From Planotetraspora silvatica (GTDB taxonomy: Bacteria; Actinomycetota; Actinomycetes; Streptosporangiales; Streptosporangiaceae), in NCBI RefSeq assembly GCF_016863315.1, contig NZ_BOOQ01000035.1, forward strand, positions 31,147 through 95,146: a DNA stretch of 64,000 nucleotides, written 5' to 3'. Under the pieces are notes generated by a model. That model was not told where the DNA came from. It searched no databases and saw only the letters and a list, made by a program, of their open reading frames with translations. A program made the translations under genes and the position numbers. Of the stretch, positions 8,863 through 17,130 are shown one piece after another; position 1 is the first letter of the stretch, and each line of letters opens with the position of its first letter.

Positions 8863-8883
8863 TTTGTGAACCTGGTTCAGAAA
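8863..8883. promoter_or_regulatory. Palindrome before the sugar ABC operon
   Basis: TGAACCTGGTTCA (8867-8879) is a perfect inverted repeat with a single central base, flanked by TTT and AAA that extend the symmetry. It lies about 30 bases before the permease start. Its half-sites point the opposite way from the TTCA/TGAA sites, so it may bind a different regulator or the same one in another register. Confidence 0.5.
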
Positions 8884-8909
8884 TGTGTCATCTTGAGAGG
8901 TGGGTGCCG

Positions 8910-9776
8910 ATGGCGTCCCTGCGCCGCAGAGCGGTGCCGTACCTGCTGATATCCCCGACGGTGGCGCTCATCGCCGCGTTCCTCGTCTATCCGATCGGCA
9001 GCGTCGCGTACTACAGCCTGCAAAATCGCAACCTGACCCGGCCGTGGGCCGACGGGTTCGCCGGGCTGGAGAACTTCCGCCGCATGCTCTTCGAGGACGA
9101 GCTCTTCTGGCAGAGCCTGGGCTTCACCGCGAAATGGGTGGTCGCGGAGATCGGCCTGCAACTCCTGCTGGGTCTCGCGCTGGCACTCATCGTGAATGAA
9201 AGTTTCATCGGCAGGGGGCTCGCCCGGTCGCTGGTGTTCTCCCCGTGGGCGGTCTCCGGCGTGCTCACGACGGGCATCTGGATCCTCCTCTACACACCGG
9301 GGACCGGCGTGCTGAGGTTCCTGGGTCAGCCGGAGACGGCCGTCCTCGGAAACCTCGACACGGTCTTCCCCGCCGTCGTCGTGACGGAGTTGTGGCGCGG
9401 GGTGCCGTTCTTCGCGATCCTCCTGCTCGCCGGACTGCAGGGCATCCCCGGTGAGCTGTACGAGGCGGCGGCCGTCGACGGCGCCGGCCGTGTCCGGCGG
9501 TTCCGCCACGTGACGCTGCCCCATCTGCGTGACGCGATCGTGCTGGCCACGTTGCTCCGCTCCGTGTGGGAGTTCAACAACGTCGACCTGCTCTACACGC
9601 TCACCGGCGGCGGCCCCGCGCAGGTCACGACCACGCTGCCGCTCTACGTGGCGCAGCGCGCCATCGACTCGAAGGACTTCGGCTACGGCTCGGCGCTGAC
9701 GATGGCCGGGTTCGTGATCCTGCTGTTCTTCTCCCTTCTCTATCTCCGGCTCAGCCGGTTCGGGGAGGAACGATGA
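8910..9776 (+). CDS. Sugar ABC transporter permease, MalF/UgpA type
   Basis: A 288-residue inner-membrane protein with about six membrane helices and the permease loop GELYEAAAVDGAGRVRRF, which docks the ATPase. ATG at 8910 has GAGAGG upstream; an in-frame GTG at 8847 would place the coding region across the palindrome at 8867. It is the first gene of a permease-permease-binding protein operon. No ATP-binding gene is present, so a shared MsiK-type ATPase elsewhere is expected. Location beside pectate lyase and uronate catabolism suggests import of galacturonate or oligogalacturonides. Confidence 0.9.
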   Translation: MASLRRRAVPYLLISPTVALIAAFLVYPIGSVAYYSLQNRNLTRPWADGFAGLENFRRMLFEDELFWQSLGFTAKWVVAEIGLQLLLGLALALIVNESFIGRGLARSLVFSPWAVSGVLTTGIWILLYTPGTGVLRFLGQPETAVLGNLDTVFPAVVVTELWRGVPFFAILLLAGLQGIPGELYEAAAVDGAGRVRRFRHVTLPHLRDAIVLATLLRSVWEFNNVDLLYTLTGGGPAQVTTTLPLYVAQRAIDSKDFGYGSALTMAGFVILLFFSLLYLRLSRFGEER

Positions 9777-9806
9777 CGGGCGAAGCCGAGGAGATGGGCG
9801 ACCGGA

Positions 9807-10694
9807 ATGAGCACTGACGTCGCGATCCGGCCGGGGCGGGCGCACGCGCCGCAGAACCGATCCCGCAGGCGGCCCCGGCCGAAGCGGGACCGCGGCCGTG
9901 TCCTTCGGCTCTACGTGCCGCTCGGGCTGTACCTGGTCTTCACCCTCATCCCCTTCTACTGGATGGTCGTCTTCGCGGTGCGGCCCTCGGGTTCGACCAC
10001 GCCCGTGCCCTGGCCGATCACCTTCGAGCACTTCGAGACGGTGTGGAACGACATCGGCTACGCGGTGTTCTTCCGCAACAGCGTGATCGTGGGGGTCTGG
10101 TCGCTGCTGGCCACCACCGTCCTCGCCGTGATGGGCGGGTACGCCCTGTCCAGGTTCCGGTTCAGGGGCCGGAGCCTGTTCATGGTCGTGCTGTTGTGCA
10201 CCCAGTTCATCCCCGGGGCGATGTTGCTCATCCCACTGTTCACGATCTTCAAGACGCTCGGGCTGATCAACAATCTCGGCAGCCTCATCGTCGCGGACAC
10301 GGTGTTCAACCTGCCGCTCTCGGTCATCCTCATGAGCGGATTCATCTCGGCCGTTCCCTTCACGGTCGAGGAGGCGGCCATGGTCGACGGCTGCACCCGG
10401 CTGCGGGCCTTCCTGGCCGTCGTCCTGCCCCAGTTGCGGCCGGGGCTGATCGCCGTCGGATCGTTCGCGTTCATCCACACGTGGAACAACTTCCTGTTCG
10501 CGCTGATGTTCGTCAGCCGGCAGGACAGCTTCACGATCCCCGTCGGGCTCAGCTACACGATCGGGGAGTACAGCGCCGACTTCGGGGCTCTCGCGGCCGG
10601 GGGCGTCGTCGCCGCCGTTCCCGTGGTCTGCGTGTTCGCAGTGGTCCAGCGCTATCTCGTGACCGGTATCAGCGCCGGGGCGGTGAAGGGATAG
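9807..10694 (+). CDS. Sugar ABC transporter permease, MalG type
   Basis: A 295-residue second permease. The N-terminal 35 residues are basic and cytoplasmic, followed by about six membrane helices. The EAA loop is VEEAAMVDGCTRLRAF. It ends with the GAVKG tail typical of MalG-type permeases. It lies 30 bases after the first permease and 26 before the binding protein, in one operon. Partner and substrate as for its neighbour: probably uronic acid or pectic oligosaccharide. Confidence 0.9.
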   Translation: MSTDVAIRPGRAHAPQNRSRRRPRPKRDRGRVLRLYVPLGLYLVFTLIPFYWMVVFAVRPSGSTTPVPWPITFEHFETVWNDIGYAVFFRNSVIVGVWSLLATTVLAVMGGYALSRFRFRGRSLFMVVLLCTQFIPGAMLLIPLFTIFKTLGLINNLGSLIVADTVFNLPLSVILMSGFISAVPFTVEEAAMVDGCTRLRAFLAVVLPQLRPGLIAVGSFAFIHTWNNFLFALMFVSRQDSFTIPVGLSYTIGEYSADFGALAAGGVVAAVPVVCVFAVVQRYLVTGISAGAVKG

Positions 10695-10720
10695 CTCCCC
10701 CGCCACCATCAGGAGGAACC

Positions 10721-12013
10721 ATGAAGAGAACAACGGCCTGGGCGGCGACAGCCGTCCTCGCGGTCGCGGTCGCGGGCTGCGGCTCGGGATCCGATCCGGG
10801 CTCGGCGGAGTCCGGCAAGACGACGATCACCTTCTGGGACAACAACGGGGGCACGCGCACCCCGATCTACCAGGAGCTGATCAAGCGGTTCGAGACCGCC
10901 AACCCGACGATCCACGTCGAGTACGTCGGCATCCCGATCGCCTCGGTCCAGCAGAAGTACGACACCGCCGTCGCGGGCGGCGACACCCCGGATGTCGGCG
11001 GCGTGACCACCTCCTACCTGGCGAACCTGGTCGGCCAGCAGGCCCTCGAGCCCGCTGACGACTGGCTCGGCAAGAGCGCGGTGAACGGCAAGCTGGCCGC
11101 GCCCATGCTCGACTCGGTCCGCGACACCGTGCCGGACGGCAAGCTGTACCTCGTTCCCGGCACCTCCAACCTGGATGTCGTCTGGTACCTCAAGGACAAG
11201 CTTCCCGAGGCGCCGAAGACGTGGGACGAGTTCTTCACCGACGCGCACGAGCTCACCAAGGCCCCCGACCAGTACGGCTACACGATCCGCGGCGGCGCGG
11301 GCTCGATCTTCCAGGTGCTCGCCGAGATGTACGCCTACTCGGGCGTCACCGAGTTCTTCGACGCCTCGGGCAAGAGCACGGTGAACGACCCGAAGAACGT
11401 GGAGTACCTGACCAAGCTGGCTGGGCTGTACAAGAAGGACACGCCGGAAGCCGACGTCACCAACGACTTCCCGAAGATGGTGGCCGCGTTCGGCACCGGG
11501 AAGATCGCGATGATGCACCACAACCTCGGCTCGTACAACGACCACGTGAAGGCGCACGGGGCCGACAAGATCGGCGCGTTCGCGCTGCCGACCGGCCTGT
11601 CCGGCAAGCGCACGATCGTGGCCAACCCCGTCGACGGCTTCGCGGTCTTCAAGGGCAGTGAGCACAAGGACGCCGCCTGGAAGTTCGTCGAGTTCCTGGT
11701 CTCCAAGGAGAGCAACAGCTACTGGAACCAGCAGACGGGCCAGATCCCGGCCAACACCGAGGCGCAGGGCGACTCCTGGGTGACGGCCCTGCCGCACCTC
11801 AAGACGGCGGTGGACGCGCTCAACGACCCGAACACCGCGGTCGTGTCGCCGCCCTACTACCTGCCGCAGTTCTCCTCGATCACGAAGGCCGACACCGAGC
11901 CGCTCTTCCAGAAGGTGCTGCTCGGGCAGATGAAGCCGCAGGAGTTCCTCGACACCATGGCGCAGAAGCTCACCGACGCCCAGGCCGAATGGAAGAAGGC
12001 GACCGGCGGCTGA
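10721..12013 (+). CDS. Sugar-binding lipoprotein of ABC importer
   Basis: A 430-residue family-1 extracellular solute-binding protein. A lipoprotein signal with lipobox VAGC puts the acylated cysteine at position 20, anchoring the protein outside the membrane. AGGAGG lies six bases before ATG 10721. The mature part has the two-lobed maltose-binding-protein pattern (TFWDNNGG, NPTIHVEYV, TWDEFF). Substrate is inferred from context only. A strong hairpin follows directly after the stop, so the importer genes may be transcribed more than the enolase gene downstream. Confidence 0.9.
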   Translation: MKRTTAWAATAVLAVAVAGCGSGSDPGSAESGKTTITFWDNNGGTRTPIYQELIKRFETANPTIHVEYVGIPIASVQQKYDTAVAGGDTPDVGGVTTSYLANLVGQQALEPADDWLGKSAVNGKLAAPMLDSVRDTVPDGKLYLVPGTSNLDVVWYLKDKLPEAPKTWDEFFTDAHELTKAPDQYGYTIRGGAGSIFQVLAEMYAYSGVTEFFDASGKSTVNDPKNVEYLTKLAGLYKKDTPEADVTNDFPKMVAAFGTGKIAMMHHNLGSYNDHVKAHGADKIGAFALPTGLSGKRTIVANPVDGFAVFKGSEHKDAAWKFVEFLVSKESNSYWNQQTGQIPANTEAQGDSWVTALPHLKTAVDALNDPNTAVVSPPYYLPQFSSITKADTEPLFQKVLLGQMKPQEFLDTMAQKLTDAQAEWKKATGG

Positions 12014-12023
12014 CCCCTGGACG

Positions 12024-12055
12024 GGGCCGGTGCGACCCTGACCTCGCACCGGCCC
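12024..12055 (+). terminator. Hairpin after the binding-protein gene
   Basis: An 11-bp perfect GC-rich stem (GGGCCGGTGCG with CGCACCGGCCC) and a 10-base loop lie 11 bases after the stop. There is no T-tract. In such GC-rich genomes this can be a terminator, partial terminator or 3' mRNA stabiliser. Confidence 0.6.
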
Positions 12056-12068
12056 TCAGGAGCGACCG

Positions 12069-12110
12069 GAAGAGGCCCAGAAGAGGCCCAGAAGAGGCCC
12101 AGAAGAGGCA
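12069..12110 (+). repeat. 11-bp tandem repeat GAAGAGGCCCA
   Basis: Three full copies and one 9-base partial copy of GAAGAGGCCCA stand between the hairpin and the enolase start. Each unit carries AGAGG, a ribosome-binding-like core, but the copies are 20 or more bases from ATG 12131. Confidence 0.85.
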
Positions 12111-12130
12111 TCGAGAAAGGAAGCGGGTAC

Positions 12131-13294
12131 ATGGCGGTCGTCGAAAGCGTCGAGGTCACCGTGTTCACGACGGTGACCAGATCCGTGGTCGACGGGCACG
12201 GCCACCGGCATCCGGGACCGCCGCGCGAGGTCCAGGAGGCGCTGTTCACCGTCACCGACAGCGACGGCGTGACCGGCCACTGCCTGACCCAGCCGGACAC
12301 GGTCAGGGAGACCGTGATCAGGAACCACATCGGGCCCGCGCTCCTCGGGCAGGACAGCCTCGAACGCGAGCGGCTGTGGCACCGGATCGCCCACCGTCAG
12401 CGCGGCGCCCAGGGGAATCTCTCCGACCGCGCGCTCAGCACCGCCGACCAGGCCTTGTGGGACCTGGCCGGGCGCACGGTCGGCCTTCCCGTGTGGAAGC
12501 TCCTCGGCGGCGCCCGGTCCGAGGTCCCCGCCTACGCGAGCACGATGTGCGGCGACGACATCCCCGGCGGGCTGGCGACGCCGGAGGACTACGCCGCCTT
12601 CGCCAAGGACCTGGTGTCCCGCGGCTACCGCGCCATCAAACTGCACACCTGGATGCCGCCCATGCCGTACGGCGTGGCCCGCGACATCGCGGCGTGCGCC
12701 GCGGTCCGCGAGGCGGTCGGGCCGGACGTCGCGCTCATGCTCGACAGCAATCACTGGTACTCCCGGTCGGAGGCGCTGACGCTGGGGCGGGCGCTCGACG
12801 GCCTCGGCTTCGCCTGGTACGAGGAGCCGATGGAGGAGGCGTCGGTCCAGTCCTACCGCTGGCTGGCCGATCAGCTGAGCACGCCGATCCTCGGGCCGGA
12901 GACCTCGTGGGGCAAGCACATGGCCCGCGCCGAATGGGTCGCCGCCGGGGCGTGCGACATCCTCCGAGTGGGCGTGGTGGGATCCGGCGGGGTCATCCCG
13001 GCGCTCAAGGCCGTGCATCTCGCGGAGTCGTTCGGGATGGAGTGCGAGATCCACGGCAACGGCTCGGGGGCGCTCGCGGTCATCGGCGCCACCACGTGCG
13101 GGCACTGGTACGAGCGGGGGCTGCTGCATCCCCATTCGGACTACGACACCGCGCCGCCGCATCTGCGGTCGATCGTCGACCCTCTGACCGGCGGAAACGT
13201 CCGGATGCCCACCGCTCCGGGGCTGGGCGACGACCTGGACCACGATTACATCGCCGCCCACGCGGTCGCGTCCTGGGGAACCCGCTCACAATAG
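12131..13294 (+). CDS. gci: Enolase-superfamily enzyme, probable D-galactarolactone cycloisomerase
   Basis: A 387-residue mandelate racemase/muconate lactonising type enzyme. Metal ligands are Asp205 (LMLDSNHWY), Glu231 (YEEPMEE) and Glu257 (GPETSWGKH). Acid/base residues are Lys170 with His172 in IKLHTW and the Asp276/His308 pair (EIHGNGSG). These segments resemble Agrobacterium galactarolactone cycloisomerase as I remember it, which opens the lactone made by uronate dehydrogenase straight to 3-deoxy-2-keto-hexarate. With udh and kdgD nearby this fits galacturonate use. Mandelate racemase-like activity on another acid sugar is the alternative. ATG 12131 follows AAAGGAAG. Confidence 0.72.
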   Translation: MAVVESVEVTVFTTVTRSVVDGHGHRHPGPPREVQEALFTVTDSDGVTGHCLTQPDTVRETVIRNHIGPALLGQDSLERERLWHRIAHRQRGAQGNLSDRALSTADQALWDLAGRTVGLPVWKLLGGARSEVPAYASTMCGDDIPGGLATPEDYAAFAKDLVSRGYRAIKLHTWMPPMPYGVARDIAACAAVREAVGPDVALMLDSNHWYSRSEALTLGRALDGLGFAWYEEPMEEASVQSYRWLADQLSTPILGPETSWGKHMARAEWVAAGACDILRVGVVGSGGVIPALKAVHLAESFGMECEIHGNGSGALAVIGATTCGHWYERGLLHPHSDYDTAPPHLRSIVDPLTGGNVRMPTAPGLGDDLDHDYIAAHAVASWGTRSQ

Positions 13295-13324
13295 GAGGCG
13301 GACAGGCGGGTCAGGGAGGTACAC

Positions 13325-14098
13325 ATGGCGGAACCGGTGCCACACGTGAAGTCGGCGCTGCGAACGGTCGAGTTGCTCGACTTCTTCGCGCAGTATCCCG
13401 GGCAGCACAGTCTCACCGACCTCCAGGGGAAGCTCGGCTACCCCAAGAGCAGCCTGCACGCCCTGCTGCGGACGCTCGTGGACCTCGGCTGGATCGAGAC
13501 CGACGTCACCGGCACGCTGTACCGCATCGGCATGCGGGCCCTGCTCGTCGGCGCGACCTACATCGACGGGGACCCGCTGGTGCAGATCGCCCATGACGCG
13601 CTCGACTGGCTGGCCGAGACCACGGGGGAGACCGTCCACCTGGCCCGGCTAGACCACTTCGACATGGTCTACCTCGCCACCCGGGCGTCCCGTCACTATC
13701 TGCGGCCGTTCTCCCGGGTCGGCAGGCGGCTGCCCGCCAGCACGACCTCTCTGGGCAAGGCGATCCTGGCGACCAGGGACGACGCGGAGGTCCGCACCCT
13801 GCTGCCGGCCGAGCTCCCCGCGCTGACCCGGCACACGATCGTGGACCACGACCGGCTCGTCACCGATCTGCACAGGGTCCGCAAGCGCGGCTACGCCGTC
13901 GACCGGGAGGAGAACACCGAGGGGCTGCGCTGCTTCGGCGTCGCCCTGCACATCACCGACCCGCCCCGCGACGCCATCAGCTGCTCGGTGCCCGTGCCGC
14001 GGCTGACCGCCGAGAGGGAGAAGGACATCGTCGCCTGCCTCCTGGAGGCGCGGGAGCGCATCGAACGGTCGGCTCTGCGGCAGCGCCGCGCCTACTGA
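13325..14098 (+). CDS. IclR-family transcriptional regulator
   Basis: A 257-residue regulator with an N-terminal winged helix (about residues 8-65, recognition segment YPKSSLHALLRTL) and a C-terminal IclR effector domain (about 80-250) of the type that binds small organic acids. The gene starts 31 bases after the enolase gene, with GGGAGG before the ATG. It is the natural candidate to bind the TGTTC/TGAA inverted repeats at 3404, 8707 and 18046 and to sense 2-keto-3-deoxy acids, as KdgR does in enterobacteria. It could instead control the cytosine cassette downstream. Confidence 0.9.
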   Translation: MAEPVPHVKSALRTVELLDFFAQYPGQHSLTDLQGKLGYPKSSLHALLRTLVDLGWIETDVTGTLYRIGMRALLVGATYIDGDPLVQIAHDALDWLAETTGETVHLARLDHFDMVYLATRASRHYLRPFSRVGRRLPASTTSLGKAILATRDDAEVRTLLPAELPALTRHTIVDHDRLVTDLHRVRKRGYAVDREENTEGLRCFGVALHITDPPRDAISCSVPVPRLTAEREKDIVACLLEARERIERSALRQRRAY

Positions 14099-14210
14099 AC
14101 CCGCGCCCCCGGAGTCCGCGCCCCCGGCGGTCGCGCCGCATGCGCCCGCCACCGGATTCGTGTCACGGACGTTGCGCGGATCGCACGGCCGTCCATCGGG
14201 CCCTTTTGGG

Positions 14211-14234
14211 ACGTCCGGAGATCTTCTCCCGGAC
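14211..14234. promoter_or_regulatory. Inverted repeat upstream of the deaminase operon
   Basis: Arms GTCCGGAGA and TCTCCCGGAC pair with one bulged base about 100 bases before the deaminase ATG. It could be an operator or a leader hairpin. Nothing else recognisable was seen in 14099-14328. Confidence 0.35.
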
Positions 14235-14328
14235 GCCCCGAAGGCGGATAGTGGAGGTGGCGGACACCGCGGCCCCGGCCGCGTGATCCTCCGTCGCAGG
14301 TCCCTTCGCGGAGCGGAGAGGCGGCCCG

Positions 14329-14787
14329 ATGACAGACGGACGTGACGACGCGGACCTCGCCATGCTGGCGGTCGCCGTCGAAGAGGCGAGGAAGGGATAC
14401 GCCGAAGGCGGCATCCCGATCGGGGCGGCCCTGTTCGCCGCCGACGGCCGGTTGCTGGGCAGGGGCCACAACCGCAGGGTCCAGGACGACGACCCCTCGG
14501 TCCACGGCGAGACGGCGGCCTTCAGGAACGCGGGCCGCCAGCGCGGCTATCACGGCACGACCATGGTGACCACGTTGTCGCCCTGCTGGTACTGCAGCGG
14601 CCTGATCCGGCAGTTCGGCATCTCCCGCCTGGTGGTCGGCGAGTGCCGAACGTTCATGGGCCGCCACGAGTGGCTGGCCGAGGCGGGTGTCGAGGTCCAC
14701 GTCCTCGACTCCCGGGAGTGCGTCGATCTGATGACCGAGTTCATCGCGGCCCGTCCCGAGCTGTGGAACGAGGACATCGGGCGCTGA
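14329..14787 (+). CDS. Cytosine deaminase, fungal FCY1-like nucleobase deaminase
   Basis: A 152-residue zinc deaminase of the cytidine deaminase superfamily, predicted to convert cytosine to uracil. The zinc site is HGE (His59, Glu61) and PCWYC (Cys86, Cys89). Several stretches resemble yeast cytosine deaminase more than guanine or tRNA deaminases: TTLSPC, VVGE, and the C-terminal ELWNEDIGR end. It is followed 31 bases later by a 2OG/Fe oxygenase-like gene, which in turn overlaps an NCS1 nucleobase permease. That context supports a free nucleobase substrate. Confidence 0.82.
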   Translation: MTDGRDDADLAMLAVAVEEARKGYAEGGIPIGAALFAADGRLLGRGHNRRVQDDDPSVHGETAAFRNAGRQRGYHGTTMVTTLSPCWYCSGLIRQFGISRLVVGECRTFMGRHEWLAEAGVEVHVLDSRECVDLMTEFIAARPELWNEDIGR

Positions 14788-14818
14788 AAACCCCTGATCC
14801 GCCGCCTTAGGAGGGCCC

Positions 14819-15766
14819 ATGCGGACCGTCCCGACGATCGACCTCACGCCCTGGTTCGAGGGCGGCCCAGCGGACCGGCGGGACGTCGCGGAACGGGTCG
14901 ACGCCGCCCTCCGCGAGGTGGGGTTCCTGCTCATCACCGGCCATGGCGTGCCCTCCGGCCTGCGGGCCGACGTGCGGGCGGCGGCCAAGCGGTTCTTCGG
15001 GCTGCCGCAGGAGGCCAAGACGCGATATGCGGCCAAGGTCGGCGAGCGGGGGTGGCTGCCGCCGGGAGTGGAGGCCAACGGGTACGCCGAGGGCACGCCG
15101 ACCCCTCCCGACCTGAAGGAGACGTTCGCCGTGGGGGCCGACCGGCCGATCGGCGACCCGTCCGTCGACGACGTCTGGTTCCCGGCCAACGTCTATCCGG
15201 CAGAGGTCCCCGACCTCGAACCGCTGATCGTCGAGTATCTGGCCCGGATGCGCGCCCTCGCGGACGAACTGCTGGTCATCTGCGCGAAGGCGCTTGATCT
15301 CGACGGTGGCTTCTTCACCTCACGCGCCGCCCACCCGTCGTACACCATGAACATCAACAGGTATCCGCCGCTGTCGCAGGTGGGAGAGCCGGAGCCGGGC
15401 CAGTTCCGGATCGGGCCGCACACCGACTTCGGCACGGTCACCGTCCTCGACCGCCAGCAGGGCGTCGGCGGGCTGCAGGTCTGGGCCGACGGCGAATGGG
15501 TGAACGCCCCCTACGCCGAGGACTCGTTCACGATCAACATCGGTGATCTCCTGGCCCGGTGGACGGGGGACCGTTGGTGCTCTAACCGGCACCGCGTCCT
15601 GCCGCCCGACCCGAGCGCCCCCGACGAGGAACTCGTCTCGCTCATCTACTTCTACGAGTGCGACCCCGGCGCCCTCGTCGAGTCGCTGCCCGTCGGCACG
15701 GCCACCTACCCGCCGGTGCGGGCGTCCGACTACCTGCTGGAGAAACTGAGGGCGATCAGCCTATGA
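14819..15766 (+). CDS. Fe(II)/2-oxoglutarate oxygenase, isopenicillin N synthase-like family
   Basis: A 315-residue jelly-roll oxygenase. The N-terminal DIOX_N region (residues 4-110) and the iron triad His201, Asp203 and His258 (HTDFG and RHRV) are intact. The position that normally carries the RxS arginine which anchors 2-oxoglutarate reads LVS (272-274), so the cosubstrate contact is altered or absent. ATG 14819 is preceded by AGGAGGG. It lies between a cytosine deaminase and a nucleobase permease, so oxidation of a pyrimidine, by analogy with thymine 7-hydroxylase, is a reasonable guess. The real substrate is unknown. Confidence 0.8.
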   Translation: MRTVPTIDLTPWFEGGPADRRDVAERVDAALREVGFLLITGHGVPSGLRADVRAAAKRFFGLPQEAKTRYAAKVGERGWLPPGVEANGYAEGTPTPPDLKETFAVGADRPIGDPSVDDVWFPANVYPAEVPDLEPLIVEYLARMRALADELLVICAKALDLDGGFFTSRAAHPSYTMNINRYPPLSQVGEPEPGQFRIGPHTDFGTVTVLDRQQGVGGLQVWADGEWVNAPYAEDSFTINIGDLLARWTGDRWCSNRHRVLPPDPSAPDEELVSLIYFYECDPGALVESLPVGTATYPPVRASDYLLEKLRAISL

Positions 15767-17130
15767 CCACCACAGGGCCTGCCGTACGGGAAGGCGAGTA
15801 CGGCGACAGGGTCGCCGCCGTCGAGCCCGGCGGCCTGGAGTTCATCCCCTTGACGGAACGCCACGGCAGGCCCCTCGATCTGCTGTGGACCTGGATGTCG
15901 CCCAACCTCGAGTTCGCGACCGTCTTCCTCGGTGTGCTGGCGGTCGCGGCGTTCGGGCTGAGCTTCTGGCAGGCCGCGCTGGCCGCCGTGGTCGGCACCG
16001 GCCTGGGTGCCCTCGCCCACGGCGTGCTCTCGGCCCGCGGCCCGTCGGCCGGAGTGCCGCAGATGGTGCTCGGCCGGGTGCCGTTCGGCTTCTGGGGGAA
16101 CCTGCTGCCGTCGGCGTTCAACACGGTGGCGGCGGGCATCGGCTGGTTCGCCGTCAACAGCGTGAGCGGGGCGCTGGCCCTCAACACGCTGACCGGGCTG
16201 CCGGGCTGGGCGTGCCTCGTCATCGTGGTCGCGGTGATGGTCGCGCTCGGGTTCTTCGGCCACAACCTCGTGCAGGCCTTCGAACGGTACGCCTTCCCCG
16301 TGCTCGCCCTGATCTTCCTCATCGCCGCGGCCGTCATCCTCGGCAAGGCCGATCCCGGCTACGCGGGCACCGGGGGAGGGACGGGCGGCTTCCTGCTGGC
16401 CGTCGGCGCCACGTTCGGGTATGCGGCCGGCTGGAACCCCTACGCCGCCGACTACACCCGTTACCTTCCGCCCGGCTCCAGCAGGCGGGCGGTCGGGCTG
16501 TCGGCCGGGCTGGGCGTGTTCGTCTCGTGCGTGGTCCTCGAGGTCGTGGGAGCGGCGTCGGCGACCATCGGCGGCGACGCCCTCGGACAGCCGACGACGG
16601 CGTTCACCGGTCACCTGCCCGGCCTGGTGGCGAACCTGACCCTTCTCGCCATCGCCCTGGGCGCGATCTCGGCCAACGCGCTCAACGTCTACTCGGGCGC
16701 GATGTCCCTGCTCGCCCTCGGCGTACGGCTCCCGCTCACCCTGCGGCGCGCGATCGTCGCGCTGGCCTGCGGCGTGGCGGGCTTCCTCGTGGCGCTGTCG
16801 GGCCTGGAGGACGCCGGGCACAAGTACGAGGCGTTCCTGCTGATCATCGCCTACTGGATCGGACCGTGGCTCGGCGTCGTGCTCGCCGACCGTTACCTGC
16901 GCCGCGACCGTGACATCGAACGCCTGCTGTTCGACACCCGGCACGTCAACTGGGCCGGGCCGATCGCGATGGTGGCGGGCGTCGTGTTGTCGGTCTGGCT
17001 GTTCTCCAACCAGGAGCGGTACGTCGGCCTGGTGCCCGCGCGGGTCCCCGAGGTGGGCGACATCGCCTTCGAGGTGGGCTTCGTCATCTCCGCCGTGGTC
17101 TACGCGGTGCTCAGGCCGCTTCGCCGATGA
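15763..17130 (+). CDS. NCS1-family cytosine/purine permease
   Basis: A 455-residue integral membrane transporter with about twelve helices. The N-terminal region contains LWTWMSPNLEFATVF, typical of NCS1 nucleobase:cation symporters. ATG 15763 overlaps the stop of the oxygenase gene (ATGA), so the two are translationally coupled. Together with the deaminase this suggests uptake of cytosine or a related pyrimidine. Its 3' end overlaps the convergent PfkB kinase by 20 bases. Confidence 0.88.
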   Translation: MTTTGPAVREGEYGDRVAAVEPGGLEFIPLTERHGRPLDLLWTWMSPNLEFATVFLGVLAVAAFGLSFWQAALAAVVGTGLGALAHGVLSARGPSAGVPQMVLGRVPFGFWGNLLPSAFNTVAAGIGWFAVNSVSGALALNTLTGLPGWACLVIVVAVMVALGFFGHNLVQAFERYAFPVLALIFLIAAAVILGKADPGYAGTGGGTGGFLLAVGATFGYAAGWNPYAADYTRYLPPGSSRRAVGLSAGLGVFVSCVVLEVVGAASATIGGDALGQPTTAFTGHLPGLVANLTLLAIALGAISANALNVYSGAMSLLALGVRLPLTLRRAIVALACGVAGFLVALSGLEDAGHKYEAFLLIIAYWIGPWLGVVLADRYLRRDRDIERLLFDTRHVNWAGPIAMVAGVVLSVWLFSNQERYVGLVPARVPEVGDIAFEVGFVISAVVYAVLRPLRR

